From Leyella stercorea (GTDB taxonomy: Bacteria > Bacteroidota > Bacteroidia > Bacteroidales > Bacteroidaceae), in the NCBI RefSeq assembly GCF_021531655.1, contig NZ_JADYUF010000012.1, positions 1 to 64,000 of the forward strand: DNA of 64,000 bases. Reading direction: 5' to 3'. How positions within the stretch are numbered: position 1 is the first letter of the stretch; every line of letters begins with the position of its first letter. Positions 30,358 to 39,818 of this stretch are shown in pieces. The notes under the pieces are model-generated. The model was not told the origin of the DNA. It searched no databases and saw nothing but the letters and a program-made list of their open reading frames with translations. The position numbers and the translations under genes are program-made.

Positions 30358-30365
30358 CTCCTACC

Positions 30366-30833
30366 CTACTTGCATCGTAGCGAAATGCCTACGTCGCTGA
30401 TACCCGGCAATATCTCGCGCTTCATATCGTGACGTACACGTATGTGTATTGAGTCGCCGTCCTGCAATTGCAGTTCGGTTACGGGGAAACGGTACTGGTG
30501 GAAGTTGACACCAGTGCCCGATGCATTGCCGTGACGGTCGGTAAGCTTGCAGTTCACCGTGTCGTTGACAATGGTATCCTTTGGATAAATATGCTGCTCT
30601 ACTATCAGCGTTATAGCTGTGAACGGATAGGCTTCGCTGGTGCGCAAGCCGAGCCACATGTCGTATGTGTCTGTTCCGCTGACCGGACGGATGTCGTACG
30701 ACAGGGTGTCGTTCTTCTCCCATCCCGATATTGGTGTCGATAAGTAGCGGTCGTACACAAGCTTGCGGTTGCAAGCCGACAATACCAACAGCAACATTGC
30801 TGCCAATAGTGCAATACATTTGCTATTATTCAT
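30366..30833 (-). CDS. gldH: Gliding-motility-type lipoprotein GldH
   Basis: This 155-residue protein has a lipobox (LLVLSAC, Cys20 after processing) and the GldH-family body (MWLGLRTSEAYPF, GVNFHQYRFPV). In Flavobacterium GldH is required for gliding, but the family is widespread in non-gliding Bacteroidales where its job is unknown. It is the last gene of a minus-strand series holB-ricT-gldH, about 150 bases after ricT, a common order in the phylum. Confidence 0.85.
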   Translation of the reverse strand: MNNSKCIALLAAMLLLVLSACNRKLVYDRYLSTPISGWEKNDTLSYDIRPVSGTDTYDMWLGLRTSEAYPFTAITLIVEQHIYPKDTIVNDTVNCKLTDRHGNASGTGVNFHQYRFPVTELQLQDGDSIHIRVRHDMKREILPGISDVGISLRCK

Positions 30834-30981
30834 TTTACTTCCGAATTATTTTTCAAAGCATGGGTGTGCCCGATATCAACAGATACAAGGCTGTGCTGAC
30901 TGTACGTTTTGGCTTTCCTACTCGTACAATCAGCACATATTTCATGTTACATAGCCTTTGCTATGCATTTCTGCGATACCG

Positions 30982-32358
30982 CTATTTCTGAGCGTCAGCA
31001 TTAGCTTGCGGCTGCTGTTTGGGCTGCTGCTGTGCTTGTTTGGGCTGCTGCTGACCCTGTGGCTTAGGCTGCTGTGGCTGATGCTTGGGCTGTTGCTGCT
31101 GTGGTTTGGGCTGCTGCTGACCCTGATGATTAGGCTGCTGGGCCTGCTGCTTGGGCTGCTGCTGTCTGTCGGCAGGAGCCTGTTTGGGGTGTTTTGGTTC
31201 GCACTGTTTGTTCTGTTTCGGCTCACGCTGCTGAGGAGCAGGCTGTCGGTTGGGGCGATTCTTTGCCTTCTTCTTTTTCTTAGCCTTGTCAAAACGGCTG
31301 ATGTCGGCATCTGCCAGAAGGTCAGCGGGACGATTCTGCGTGCTGACAGCGTCACCCTCGTCGAGTGCTTCGGGCTTTTCGCCACGTCGGTTCATCTCTA
31401 TCACGGCACGCGCACGCTCTGCCGAGATGGTGATAAGATTGGCTGCTATCGACTTATCGGTAGAATATGTCACCAGTCCGGCAAGAATGTCGGTCTTGAA
31501 GAGATACCAGTCGCTGTCAATGGTCTGCAATACGATGTCGCGTGCAGGCATTTTGCGTCCTGCTTCAACGTAATCGTCAACCTCATAGTTGAGACAGCAC
31601 TTCAATTTTGCGCACATTCCGGCAAGCTTCTGCGGATTGAGCGAGATGTCCTGAAGGCGTGCCGCGTTAGTGCTTACGCTCACAAAATTCTTCATCCAGG
31701 TTGCGCAGCAAAGCTCACGGCCGCACGGTCCGGTTCCACCTATGCGTCCTGCCTCCTGTCGAGCGCCAATCTGTTTCATCTCAATGCGCACATGGAAGGT
31801 GTCAGCCAGAACCTTGATGAGCTGTCGGAAGTCAACGCGCTCGTCGGCGATATAGTAGAATATCGCCTTGTTGCCGTCGCCCTGATACTCCACGTCGCCT
31901 ATCTTCATCTGCAGTCCGAGGTCCTTTGCTATCTGACGGCTTTGTATCATGGTGCCGTGTTCGCGGCTTTTTGCCTCATAATACTTGTCCATGTCGGTTG
32001 GCTTCGCAATGCGATAGACGCGCTTTATTTCGTCGGGTGACTTCAGATTTGCCTTCTTCACCTGCAGTTTTACAAGTCGTCCGGTCAGCGTCACTACTCC
32101 GATGTCGTGTCCGGGACTTGCTTCTACAGCCACGGTGTCGCCCTTCTGCAGGTCGAGATGATTGACATTGTGATAGTAACCCTTTCGTGTATTCTTGAAC
32201 TGCACCTCAACCAGGTCGGTATCCTCCTCGTTTCCGGGCACGTCATACAACCAGTCGTAGGTGTTGAGTTGTCTGTCCTGCCTACCGCAAGCGCAGTGGC
32301 AGAGCCCGCGATCGGTGTCGCGGGATATATGGAATTGCATGTCCTTGAATTCTTTCAT
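30982..32358 (-). CDS. ricT: RicT/PSP1-domain protein with Q/P/K-rich tail
   Basis: This homologue of Bacillus RicT (YaaT, PSP1 domain) contains the conserved cysteines 212, 217, 218, 249, 254 and 255, plus an N-terminal cluster LCHCACG. In Bacillus RicT works with RicA and RicF in an Fe-S protein complex that affects RNA processing by RNase Y; partners are not visible here. After about residue 358 the protein turns into a Lys-rich and then Gln/Pro/Lys-repeat tail of about 100 residues. Its start codon follows the holB stop with no gap. Confidence 0.88.
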   Translation of the reverse strand: MKEFKDMQFHISRDTDRGLCHCACGRQDRQLNTYDWLYDVPGNEEDTDLVEVQFKNTRKGYYHNVNHLDLQKGDTVAVEASPGHDIGVVTLTGRLVKLQVKKANLKSPDEIKRVYRIAKPTDMDKYYEAKSREHGTMIQSRQIAKDLGLQMKIGDVEYQGDGNKAIFYYIADERVDFRQLIKVLADTFHVRIEMKQIGARQEAGRIGGTGPCGRELCCATWMKNFVSVSTNAARLQDISLNPQKLAGMCAKLKCCLNYEVDDYVEAGRKMPARDIVLQTIDSDWYLFKTDILAGLVTYSTDKSIAANLITISAERARAVIEMNRRGEKPEALDEGDAVSTQNRPADLLADADISRFDKAKKKKKAKNRPNRQPAPQQREPKQNKQCEPKHPKQAPADRQQQPKQQAQQPNHQGQQQPKPQQQQPKHQPQQPKPQGQQQPKQAQQQPKQQPQANADAQK

Positions 32359-33456
32359 CTATTTGCGTGTTATATATATTATTGATTGTAGAGCTATATC
32401 GAAGAACACCATCTTGGAATTGGCGTTCTGTGTGATATCGCGCAATGCCCGTTCGAACATCTCGCTGAACTCGATGATGTTGCCTTCGTTGATGAACGGT
32501 GCGAAGCGCGACGCAAACTGTTCTTCATTTACAGTCATATAGGTGAGTCGAGGGTCGTGGAAGTTGTACATGAAGTTCTCGCGTATCATACGGCTGAAGT
32601 ACACAAGCAGTCGCTTTTGCTTCTCGCGGCCGAACGCCGCAATGCTTTCGCTCCACTTCTTGAGTTCCTTGACGCGCTTGGCGTATGCCAATCGCATGAG
32701 CATTGTAAACAGATCGAAGAACATATTGTTCTCGTTGCCTGCCTGCAGCGCTCCTGTAGCGTCGGTCCACGATCCGCCTGCTATGCGTGCTATGCGATGT
32801 GCGAGGTCGGGTTCGATTCCGCATCGTGCCACAAGTGCCTGCTCTATGTCGTCGTCGGCAATACGCTTGAAGTCGAATCGTTGCGTTCGGCTGCGTATGG
32901 TTTCGAGCAATCGGCCCGGATCTTCGCTCACAAGGATGAACACAGTTTGCGTTGGCGGCTCCTCAAGCAGCTTGAGCAGCTTGTTGGCACTTGTCTGGTT
33001 CATGCGCTCGGGCAGCCATACTATGCATACTTTATATCCGCCCTGGCTCGACTTCAGGCTCAGTTTGCGCGACAAAGCGTCGCTCTCGGCGCCTGTGATT
33101 ACGGCCTGCTGGTTCTCGGCATCCATCTGTGCCATCCACTGTTCGAGCGTGAAATACGGGCCTTGCATTATCATCTCGCGCCACTGACCGGCAAAGTCGT
33201 CGCTCGTGGGCTGGTGTTCTGAGCCCATGCTGGGCTTCTTTATTGTAGGATAACTGAACACGAGGTCGGGGTGGGTCCACTGCTTCAGCAGTCGGCTATG
33301 GCCCAGCAGTTCGGATGCGAAAGCCATGGCAAGGGCCATTTTGCCGCAGCCCATCGGACCGCAGAACAGCATTGCATGTGGCACACGACCCTCGTCGATG
33401 AGCTGTCGCAACTGCCTTTTGGCCTCATTCTGGCCTATCACTTCGTCAAACTGCAT
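32359..33456 (-). CDS. holB: DNA polymerase III subunit delta'
   Basis: The 365-residue clamp-loader subunit has the N-terminal AAA+ region with a degenerate Walker A (CGPMGCGKMALA) and the LLKLLEEPP motif typical of delta'/gamma. It helps load the sliding clamp in replication. The stop codon is immediately followed by ricT, implying translational coupling. A 7-bp repeat tract separates it from metF upstream. Confidence 0.92.
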   Translation of the reverse strand: MQFDEVIGQNEAKRQLRQLIDEGRVPHAMLFCGPMGCGKMALAMAFASELLGHSRLLKQWTHPDLVFSYPTIKKPSMGSEHQPTSDDFAGQWREMIMQGPYFTLEQWMAQMDAENQQAVITGAESDALSRKLSLKSSQGGYKVCIVWLPERMNQTSANKLLKLLEEPPTQTVFILVSEDPGRLLETIRSRTQRFDFKRIADDDIEQALVARCGIEPDLAHRIARIAGGSWTDATGALQAGNENNMFFDLFTMLMRLAYAKRVKELKKWSESIAAFGREKQKRLLVYFSRMIRENFMYNFHDPRLTYMTVNEEQFASRFAPFINEGNIIEFSEMFERALRDITQNANSKMVFFDIALQSIIYITRK

Positions 33457-33687
33457 ATTTTGAGTTTTGAATTTTGAGTTTTGAGTTTTGAATTGTTGCC
33501 GATGGCAATTGTGAGTTTTGAGTTTTGAATTGTGAATTATTGCGACTTCCTTCGCAATGTTGAATTTGGAATTATGAGTTTTCGGTATTGGATTTTGAAA
33601 AATTCAACATTGAACAATTCAAAATCGCAGGCGAAGCCGAGAACAATTCAAAACTCAAAATTCACAAATCAAAATTCAAATATCTTA
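33457..33687. repeat. Heptad repeat tract between metF and holB
   Basis: RTTTTGA units run on the plus strand to about 33600 and as the complement beyond. They surround small hairpins (TTGCCGATGGCAA and GCAGGCGAAGCCGAGAAC). The layout is like the porV-ispF tract. The complement half abuts the metF stop. Confidence 0.85.
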
Positions 33688-34641
33688 CAGCAACCTCTTT
33701 GCCACCTCCCTAACCGAGTCGACTGCCGACACGGTGTAGAAGTGTATGTTGTGAACTCCGGCTGCGTAGAGCTGTCGGCATTGCTCAGTGGTCCACTCGA
33801 TGCCCAACTGCCGGGCGTCATCATCAGTCTTGCACTTGAGCACTTCCTGCGCCAGTTCCTGCGGAAGGTCGCAATGGAAGGTCTTGGGCACTACCGTCAG
33901 CTGCGACAACTTGGCAAATGGCTTCAGTCCGGGAATGATTGGCATCGTTATGCCCATTGCACGGGCACGCTCCACAAAGTCAAAATACTTCTGGTTGTCG
34001 TAGAACAGCTGCGTAACGGCATAGTCGGCTCCGAGGTCCTGCTTCTGCTTGAGATACTCCATATCCATCTCGATATTGGGTGCCTCTTCATGCTTTTCTG
34101 GATAGCACGCCACACCGAAACCGAACTTGCCTGACGGGTTCTTTATGGGAGTTCCGTCGTTGAAGAATCCGTCGTTGAATCTATTCACCTGCTCTATCAG
34201 CTCTGTCGTGTGCGAATAGCCGCCCGGTGTAGGCACAAAGCGGCTGTCTTCCTTCGCCTTGTCGCCACGCAACAGCAGCAGGTTTTCGATACCGAGAAAC
34301 TGAAGGTCGATGAGTTCGTACTCTATGTCGAACGCGCTCGCTCCGCTGCATATCACGTGCGGAATGACGGGAATGCCGAACTTGTTCTGTATGGCGGCTG
34401 CTATAGCCACCGTGCCCGGACGCCGGCGCAGGCGCAAACGCTCGTATTGTCCGCCCTCCACTTCACGATATACATACTCGCTGTGGTGGGTTGTGATGTT
34501 GATGTACGCCGGATTGAATTCCTTAAACTTCTCTATCGTCGAGAACAGACGTTCTGTTCCGGTGCCCTTCAGCGGTGGCAGCACCTCAAACGAGAAGTGT
34601 CTGCTTCCGTCGGCGCTGTTGAGTATCTCCTTGATGTTCAT
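33685..34641 (-). CDS. metF: Methylenetetrahydrofolate reductase
   Basis: MetF reduces 5,10-methylene-THF to 5-methyl-THF for methionine synthesis. The 318-residue FAD-binding TIM barrel is of normal length and retains the N-terminal FEVLPPLKG (catalytic Glu) and the LLLLRGD, QLFYDN and PGLKP motifs. It is followed by a repeat tract and then holB; co-transcription is uncertain. Confidence 0.95.
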   Translation of the reverse strand: MNIKEILNSADGSRHFSFEVLPPLKGTGTERLFSTIEKFKEFNPAYINITTHHSEYVYREVEGGQYERLRLRRRPGTVAIAAAIQNKFGIPVIPHVICSGASAFDIEYELIDLQFLGIENLLLLRGDKAKEDSRFVPTPGGYSHTTELIEQVNRFNDGFFNDGTPIKNPSGKFGFGVACYPEKHEEAPNIEMDMEYLKQKQDLGADYAVTQLFYDNQKYFDFVERARAMGITMPIIPGLKPFAKLSQLTVVPKTFHCDLPQELAQEVLKCKTDDDARQLGIEWTTEQCRQLYAAGVHNIHFYTVSAVDSVREVAKRLL

Positions 34642-34690
34642 TTTTCGTTGATGTATTGATTATCCTAAAAACCTTGTGTTTTCACCTTTT

Positions 34691-35899
34691 CTATTTCTTC
34701 ACCGTGCTCCATGCGTAAGCCATCACAATGGCATAGCCCACGAGCGGAATGAAGAACGGCAGCACGAAGTTGCCTGCGTGGTCGGCAGCGTATCCCATCA
34801 GCAGGAATCCGCAGCCGCCTACGGGCGTCATCATGAGTATCGACGAGGCGCTCTTGGTCAATCCTCCGAGTCCGCGCAGGGCGAGTGCGAAGATTGTCGG
34901 GAACATGATGGCCTCGAAGAAGTAGTTCATCATCAGCGCCGCCATCGAAATGTTGCGGCCCATATCGAGCAGCAGCACAGCGATACAAGCCACCGTACCC
35001 ACTGCACAGATGAGCAGATACTTCTCGGCTGGCACATTGCTCATCACGGCAGCGCCTATGAAGCGCGCCAGCATGAACAGTCCCAGACCTACGGTCAGCA
35101 CCGTAGAGGCAGTGGCAGGCTCCATCCATCCCTGTCCGGTGACATAGTTGATGAAGTAAGAATTGATTGATATCTCTGCCACTTCATAAGCGAGCAGCGC
35201 CGATAGTCCGAAAACGAAGCTGCGGTTCTTGAACAGTCGCGAGATGTTGTGGCCGCCCTGCTGTGTCTCCTTGTCATCGGTGTGCTGTATCTCGGGCAGG
35301 TTGACGCGCGAGAATACTATGGCTATGAGCAGCACGAGGGCTCCCATGATTGAGTAAGGTATGACGGCGTTGCTGCCGTCGCCTGCCGATTCGCTCTGGA
35401 AGAGGAAGCTGCCAACGACGAGTGTGGCAAACATCGAGCCTACTCCGTTGAACGATTGCGAGAAGTTCAGTCGTGCCGTGGCTGTCTCCTTTGGTCCAAG
35501 CTCGGTGACGTAGGGGTTGGCTGAGGTCTCAAGGAAGACGAGTCCGCAACCTATTACGAACAGCGCCACCAGATAGGGATAGAACGTTCCAGCCATAGAA
35601 CACGGTATGAACGCCAGCGACCCTAATCCGAACAGCACCAGTCCGGTCACCACTCCGCGTCGATAGCCCATACGGTTGATGAACAGTCCGGCAGGAATTG
35701 CCATGAGGAAATAGCCCATATATGTGGTCACCTGTATCAGCGACGACTGTGTTATGGTGATATCGAGCTCGGTCTGGAAATGCTTGTTGAGCACGTCGAG
35801 TATGGCGCGAGCGAAGCCCCACATAAAGAAGAGTGAGGTGATGAGAATGAACGGCACGGCATACTGCTTGCTGCTCAATGATAACTTGTTTTCTTTCAT
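34691..35899 (-). CDS. FucP-like MFS sugar:H+ symporter
   Basis: This 402-residue major facilitator has about twelve hydrophobic segments and the FHS-family features (FFMWGFARAILDVLNKHFQ, LETSANPYVTELGP). The family imports fucose, glucose, galactose or related sugars with protons; the exact sugar is not determined. The start at MKENKLSLSSKQYAVPF is preferred over an ATG three codons upstream. Two TAnnTTTG elements lie only 7-24 bases upstream, giving a very short leader. Confidence 0.87.
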   Translation of the reverse strand: MKENKLSLSSKQYAVPFILITSLFFMWGFARAILDVLNKHFQTELDITITQSSLIQVTTYMGYFLMAIPAGLFINRMGYRRGVVTGLVLFGLGSLAFIPCSMAGTFYPYLVALFVIGCGLVFLETSANPYVTELGPKETATARLNFSQSFNGVGSMFATLVVGSFLFQSESAGDGSNAVIPYSIMGALVLLIAIVFSRVNLPEIQHTDDKETQQGGHNISRLFKNRSFVFGLSALLAYEVAEISINSYFINYVTGQGWMEPATASTVLTVGLGLFMLARFIGAAVMSNVPAEKYLLICAVGTVACIAVLLLDMGRNISMAALMMNYFFEAIMFPTIFALALRGLGGLTKSASSILMMTPVGGCGFLLMGYAADHAGNFVLPFFIPLVGYAIVMAYAWSTVKK

Positions 35900-35905
35900 A
35901 ATGTG

Positions 35906-35923
35906 CAAAATTAGACAAAAATA
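35906..35923 (-). promoter_or_regulatory. Overlapping promoter elements of the sugar symporter gene
   Basis: On the minus strand TATTTTTG (35916-35923) and TAATTTTG (35906-35913) both match TAnnTTTG. The nearer would start transcription at or next to the ATG. Array E begins 26 bases upstream of the farther element. Confidence 0.5.
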
Positions 35924-35948
35924 CTGAATTATAAGAAGTTTGCCTTAA

Positions 35949-36058
35949 AAATGTAGTCCTTTTGCATTGCAAAAGGGCTACTTTTGGAGTGCAAAAGGAC
36001 TACATTTGGAATGCAAAAGGACTCCTTTTGGAATGCAAAAGGACTCCTTTTGAAATGC
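35949..36058. repeat. 22-bp palindromic array E (5 units)
   Basis: Units begin at 35949, 35971, 35993, 36015 and 36037. The first unit has the edge form AAATGTAGTCC; the last two are perfect AAAAGGACTCCTTTT palindromes with the same spacer stem (GGAATGC, GAAATGC). It lies between the recQ stop and the symporter promoter. Confidence 0.93.
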
Positions 36059-36137
36059 AAGCGGATTTTTCGGGGATTTCAAGGAGAATTTTCGGGGATA
36101 CACCACTGCTCTAAATCTCTGACTAACATTAAAACAA

Positions 36138-36166
36138 CATAGCCCGGAGCGATGCCCCGGGCTATG
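36138..36166 (-). terminator. REP-like hairpin downstream of recQ
   Basis: CATAGCCCGG / CCGGGCTATG form a 10-bp stem about 60 bases past the recQ stop, followed on the minus strand by TTGTTTTAAT. The sequence resembles hairpin H2 of the composite palindromic elements at 45.5 and 53.0 kb, so it may be a solo repeat co-opted as a terminator. Confidence 0.6.
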
Positions 36167-36224
36167 CCAAACCTATATATTATATAAGGTGTATTTGTCG
36201 TATGATAAACTCAGACAAGCGCTT

Positions 36225-38402
36225 TTAGTTGGCCTGTTCTGACATAAACTTGATTCTAACGAGTCTGATTTCGTTCTCCTCATAGTCGTCGCCGAGCTCT
36301 TCCAGGGCAGCCTTGATGCTGTCGGTGTCCGATTCGCGGAAGTACTCGTATATGTCGTCTATCTGGTCGTCGTCCATCACGTCCTCAAGGAAGTAGTCGA
36401 TGTTGACCTTTGTACCGCTGTAGACGATGGCGTCGAGGTCGTCGAGCAGGTCGCTGAACTCCAGATTGAGAGCCGAAGCGATGTCGTCGAGCGGCATGCG
36501 GCGGTCGAGATAGTGGATTATCTTTATCTTCTTCATCGAGTCCTTGGCAACGGTGCGTACGAACATTTCCTCCGGACGCTCTATCTCATTGTCCGAACAG
36601 TACTGGCGTATGAGTTCGCAGAACTCCTTGCCGTAGCGTTTTGCCTTGCCCTGACCTACACCCTGGATGTTGCGCAGTTCTTCGACAGATACGGGATACA
36701 TCGTTGCCATCTGCTCGAGCGAGATGTCCTGGAATATGACGTAGCCCGGAAGCGACAGCTTGCGTGCCATCTTGCGGCGCAGGTCTTGCAGCATGCTGTA
36801 GAGCGTAGGGTCGAGTGCGGCTGCTCCATGGTCGTCAGTCTCTTCGTCGGCATTGTCGGTGAAGTCGGTGTCTTCGACGTATGTGAACGGCTGCGGATTG
36901 CGGACGTAGCGCTTTCCGGCTGCCGTCACCTTGAGCAATCCATAGCTTTCGATGTCCTTATGTATGTATCCGGCTATCATTCCCTGCCTTATCACTGGGC
37001 TCCACGTCTTCGGCGGCATGTCTTCGCCAGCTCCGAACTCTTCAAGTTGGTCGTGATGATGCGACACAATGTCGTCCGTTGCGCGTCCTTTGATAAAGTC
37101 GATGACGTAATCCTGGCGGAATCCCTCCTTAACGGCAAGCAGCGAGCGCAGCACAATGAGCAATGCCTCCTTGCCGTCGCGCTTCACCTTGGGATGCAGA
37201 CAGTTGTCGCAGTTGCCGCAATTGTCCTTGGTGTAGTCCTCGCCGAAGTAGTGCAGCAGCAGTTTGCGGCGGCATACCGACGACTCGGCATAAGCTGCGG
37301 TCTCCTGAAGGAGTTGTCTGCCGATGTCCTGTTCGGCCACTGGCTTGCCTTCCATGAACTTCTCGAGTTTCTGCAGGTCCTTATGCGAGTAGAAAGCGAG
37401 GCATATGCCCTCGCCACCGTCGCGTCCGGCGCGTCCAGTTTCCTGATAATAGCCCTCCAGACTCTTCGGTATGTCGTAGTGAATGACAAATCTCACGTCG
37501 GGTTTGTCAATGCCCATGCCGAATGCTATGGTAGCCACGATGACGTCGATGCGCTCCATGAGGAAGTCGTCCTGGGTCTGCGAGCGTGTGGCAGAGTCGA
37601 GTCCGGCGTGATAGGGTGCTGCCTTGATGTCGTTGGCCTTGAGTACTGCCGCCAGATCTTCTACCTTCTTGCGCGATATGCAGTACACAATGCCGCTCTT
37701 GCCCGAATGCTGCTTCACGAACTTTATTATCTGTCGGTCGATGTCGTTGGTCTTCTGCCGCACCTCATAGTATAGGTTCGGTCGATTGAACGACGAACGG
37801 AACTCCTGCGCTTCGGTGATGCCGAGGCTCTTCTTTATGTCCATGCGCACCTTGTCGGTGGCCGTAGCGGTGAGTGCTATGACTGGAGCGTTGCCTATTT
37901 TCTGTATTGTAGGGCGTATGTTGCGGTATTCGGGACGGAAGTCGTGACCCCATTCCGATATACAGTGTGCCTCGTCAACAGCGTAGAACGAAATCTTGAA
38001 CGAGCGGAAAAACTCGAGATTGTCCTCCTTATTGAGCGATTCCGGAGCCACATACAGCAGTTTGGTGCGTCCGGCATATATGTCGTTGCGCACCTGATTG
38101 ATGGCTGCCTTGTTGAGCGATGAGTTGAGATAGTGTGCCACACCCGATTCTTCGCTCAGTCCGTTGATGACATCCACCTGGTTCTTCATCAAGGCAATGA
38201 GCGGCGATACGACAATGGCTGTGCCGTCCATGATGAGCGACGGCAACTGGTAGCACAAACTCTTGCCACCTCCAGTAGGCATGAGCACAAAGGTGTCGTT
38301 GCCTGCAAGCAGATTGCGTATTATGGCTTCCTGTTCGCCCTTGAACGAGTCGAATCCGAAGTAGTGTTTCAGTTGTTCATTGAGGTTAATTGTCCCAGTC
38401 AT
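36225..38402 (-). CDS. recQ: ATP-dependent DNA helicase RecQ
   Basis: This 725-residue SF2 helicase has Walker A (MPTGGGKSLCYQLP), DEAH (VDEAHCISEWGHDFR), zinc-binding cysteines (CRRKLLLHYFGE and CGNCDNC) and an HRDC domain (QGVGQGKAKRYG). The start is at MTGTINLNEQLKHYFGF; the frame is open 33 codons further upstream, but that stretch is translated 7-bp repeat. It follows clpX on the same strand, a frequent Bacteroidetes arrangement. A C-terminal acidic tail is typical for this phylum. Confidence 0.95.
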   Translation of the reverse strand: MTGTINLNEQLKHYFGFDSFKGEQEAIIRNLLAGNDTFVLMPTGGGKSLCYQLPSLIMDGTAIVVSPLIALMKNQVDVINGLSEESGVAHYLNSSLNKAAINQVRNDIYAGRTKLLYVAPESLNKEDNLEFFRSFKISFYAVDEAHCISEWGHDFRPEYRNIRPTIQKIGNAPVIALTATATDKVRMDIKKSLGITEAQEFRSSFNRPNLYYEVRQKTNDIDRQIIKFVKQHSGKSGIVYCISRKKVEDLAAVLKANDIKAAPYHAGLDSATRSQTQDDFLMERIDVIVATIAFGMGIDKPDVRFVIHYDIPKSLEGYYQETGRAGRDGGEGICLAFYSHKDLQKLEKFMEGKPVAEQDIGRQLLQETAAYAESSVCRRKLLLHYFGEDYTKDNCGNCDNCLHPKVKRDGKEALLIVLRSLLAVKEGFRQDYVIDFIKGRATDDIVSHHHDQLEEFGAGEDMPPKTWSPVIRQGMIAGYIHKDIESYGLLKVTAAGKRYVRNPQPFTYVEDTDFTDNADEETDDHGAAALDPTLYSMLQDLRRKMARKLSLPGYVIFQDISLEQMATMYPVSVEELRNIQGVGQGKAKRYGKEFCELIRQYCSDNEIERPEEMFVRTVAKDSMKKIKIIHYLDRRMPLDDIASALNLEFSDLLDDLDAIVYSGTKVNIDYFLEDVMDDDQIDDIYEYFRESDTDSIKAALEELGDDYEENEIRLVRIKFMSEQAN

Positions 38403-38416
38403 AGTAGTAATATTTA

Positions 38417-38580
38417 ATATGAGTTTTGAATTTTGAGTTTTGAATTTTGAATTGTCGGCTGCGCCGATTAAGAATTGATGAATTAGGAATTCAACACTCA
38501 AAATTCAAGACTCAAAATTGCCGTAGACGACTTATCCAAAACTCAAAATTCAAAGCTCAAAACTTCCTCCAAAGGAGTTT
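38417..38580. repeat. Heptad repeat tract between clpX and recQ
   Basis: RTTTTGA units to about 38455, a hairpin (GTCGGCTGCGCCGAT), then complement units (TCAAAAY). The tract fills the gap and reads into the false N-terminal extension of recQ. Confidence 0.85.
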
Positions 38581-38582
38581 TT

Positions 38583-39809
38583 CTATTTCAAGTTTGACTT
38601 TTCAAGTTGCTTCTTGGCGTAGTCGAGTGTCACGGTGAACTCGTCAACCTTCTTCGACGGCACCTCAAACATTGCGTCCATGACGATGGCTTCGACTATC
38701 GAACGCAGTCCGCGGGCTCCAAGCTTGTACTCAACGCCCTTGTCGACGATAAACTCCAGGGTGTCGTCGTTGAAGTGGAGTTTGATGCCGTCCATCTCAA
38801 ACAGCTTCTCATACTGCTTTATGATGCTGTTCTTGGGCTCTACGAGTATTCGGCGCAGCGCCTCACGATCAAGCGGATTGAGATATGTAAGCACCGGCAG
38901 ACGACCTATTATTTCCGGTATCAAGCCGAACGACTTGAGGTCTTGCGGCAGGATATACTTCATAAGGTTGCCCTTGTCGATATGGCGCACGTTCTGCACC
39001 GAATTGAATCCCACTACGTGAGTGTTCATTCGCTGTGCTATCTTGCGCTCGATGCCGTCGAAGGCGCCGCCGCAGATGAAGAGTATATTGCGTGTATCTA
39101 CGTGGATATAGTCCTGGTCGGGATGCTTACGGCCTCCCTTCGGGGGCACGTTGACCATTGTTCCCTCAAGCAGCTTGAGCAGTCCCTGCTGCACACCCTC
39201 GCCGCTTACGTCGCGTGTGATGCTGGGGTTGTCGGCCTTGCGTGCTATCTTGTCGATCTCGTCGATGAACACTATGCCTCGTTCGGCAGCCGCTACGTCG
39301 TAGTCGGCCACCTGCAGCAGACGCGAGAGTATGCTCTCCACGTCCTCACCTACATAGCCTGCCTCGGTGAATACCGTTGCATCTACGATTGTGAATGGCA
39401 CCTTGAGCAGCTTGGCAATGGTTCGTGCAAGGAGAGTCTTGCCCGTTCCGGTAGAGCCTACCATTATGATGTTGCTCTTTTCTATCTCCACTCCGTTGTC
39501 GTCTTGCGGCTGTTGCAGACGCTTGTAGTGGTTGTAGACAGCCACCGAGAGATATTTCTTGGCTTCGTCCTGTCCTATTATATATTGGTCGAGATAGTCC
39601 TTGATTTCCATCGGCTTGGGTACGTCGCTCATCGCAACGTCAAATTTCGACTTGCGCTTGCCCTTGCCGCCGGGTCCCAAGCCCGCCTCGCACACTATCT
39701 GATATGCTTGCTGCGCACAATTGTCGCAGATGAATCCGTTGAGTCCGGTTATAAGGAAGTTGACATCCTTCTCTGCTCTTCCGCAGAAGCTACATACTTT
39801 TCTTGGCAT
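38583..39809 (-). CDS. clpX: ClpX ATPase subunit
   Basis: ClpX is the unfoldase of the ClpXP protease. The 408-residue product has the zinc-binding domain (Cys6, Cys9, Cys28, Cys31), Walker A ([11 protein letters not shown]), Walker B (FIDEIDK) and the C-terminal small domain. It follows clpP by ten bases. Confidence 0.97.
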   Translation of the reverse strand: MPRKVCSFCGRAEKDVNFLITGLNGFICDNCAQQAYQIVCEAGLGPGGKGKRKSKFDVAMSDVPKPMEIKDYLDQYIIGQDEAKKYLSVAVYNHYKRLQQPQDDNGVEIEKSNIIMVGSTGTGKTLLARTIAKLLKVPFTIVDATVFTEAGYVGEDVESILSRLLQVADYDVAAAERGIVFIDEIDKIARKADNPSITRDVSGEGVQQGLLKLLEGTMVNVPPKGGRKHPDQDYIHVDTRNILFICGGAFDGIERKIAQRMNTHVVGFNSVQNVRHIDKGNLMKYILPQDLKSFGLIPEIIGRLPVLTYLNPLDREALRRILVEPKNSIIKQYEKLFEMDGIKLHFNDDTLEFIVDKGVEYKLGARGLRSIVEAIVMDAMFEVPSKKVDEFTVTLDYAKKQLEKSNLK

Positions 39810-39818
39810 CGCTACTTC

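Noticed and set aside
34642..36224. A fucose-use operon around the FucP-like gene
   Set aside because: No isomerase, kinase, aldolase or fucosidase gene is adjacent; the transporter stands alone.
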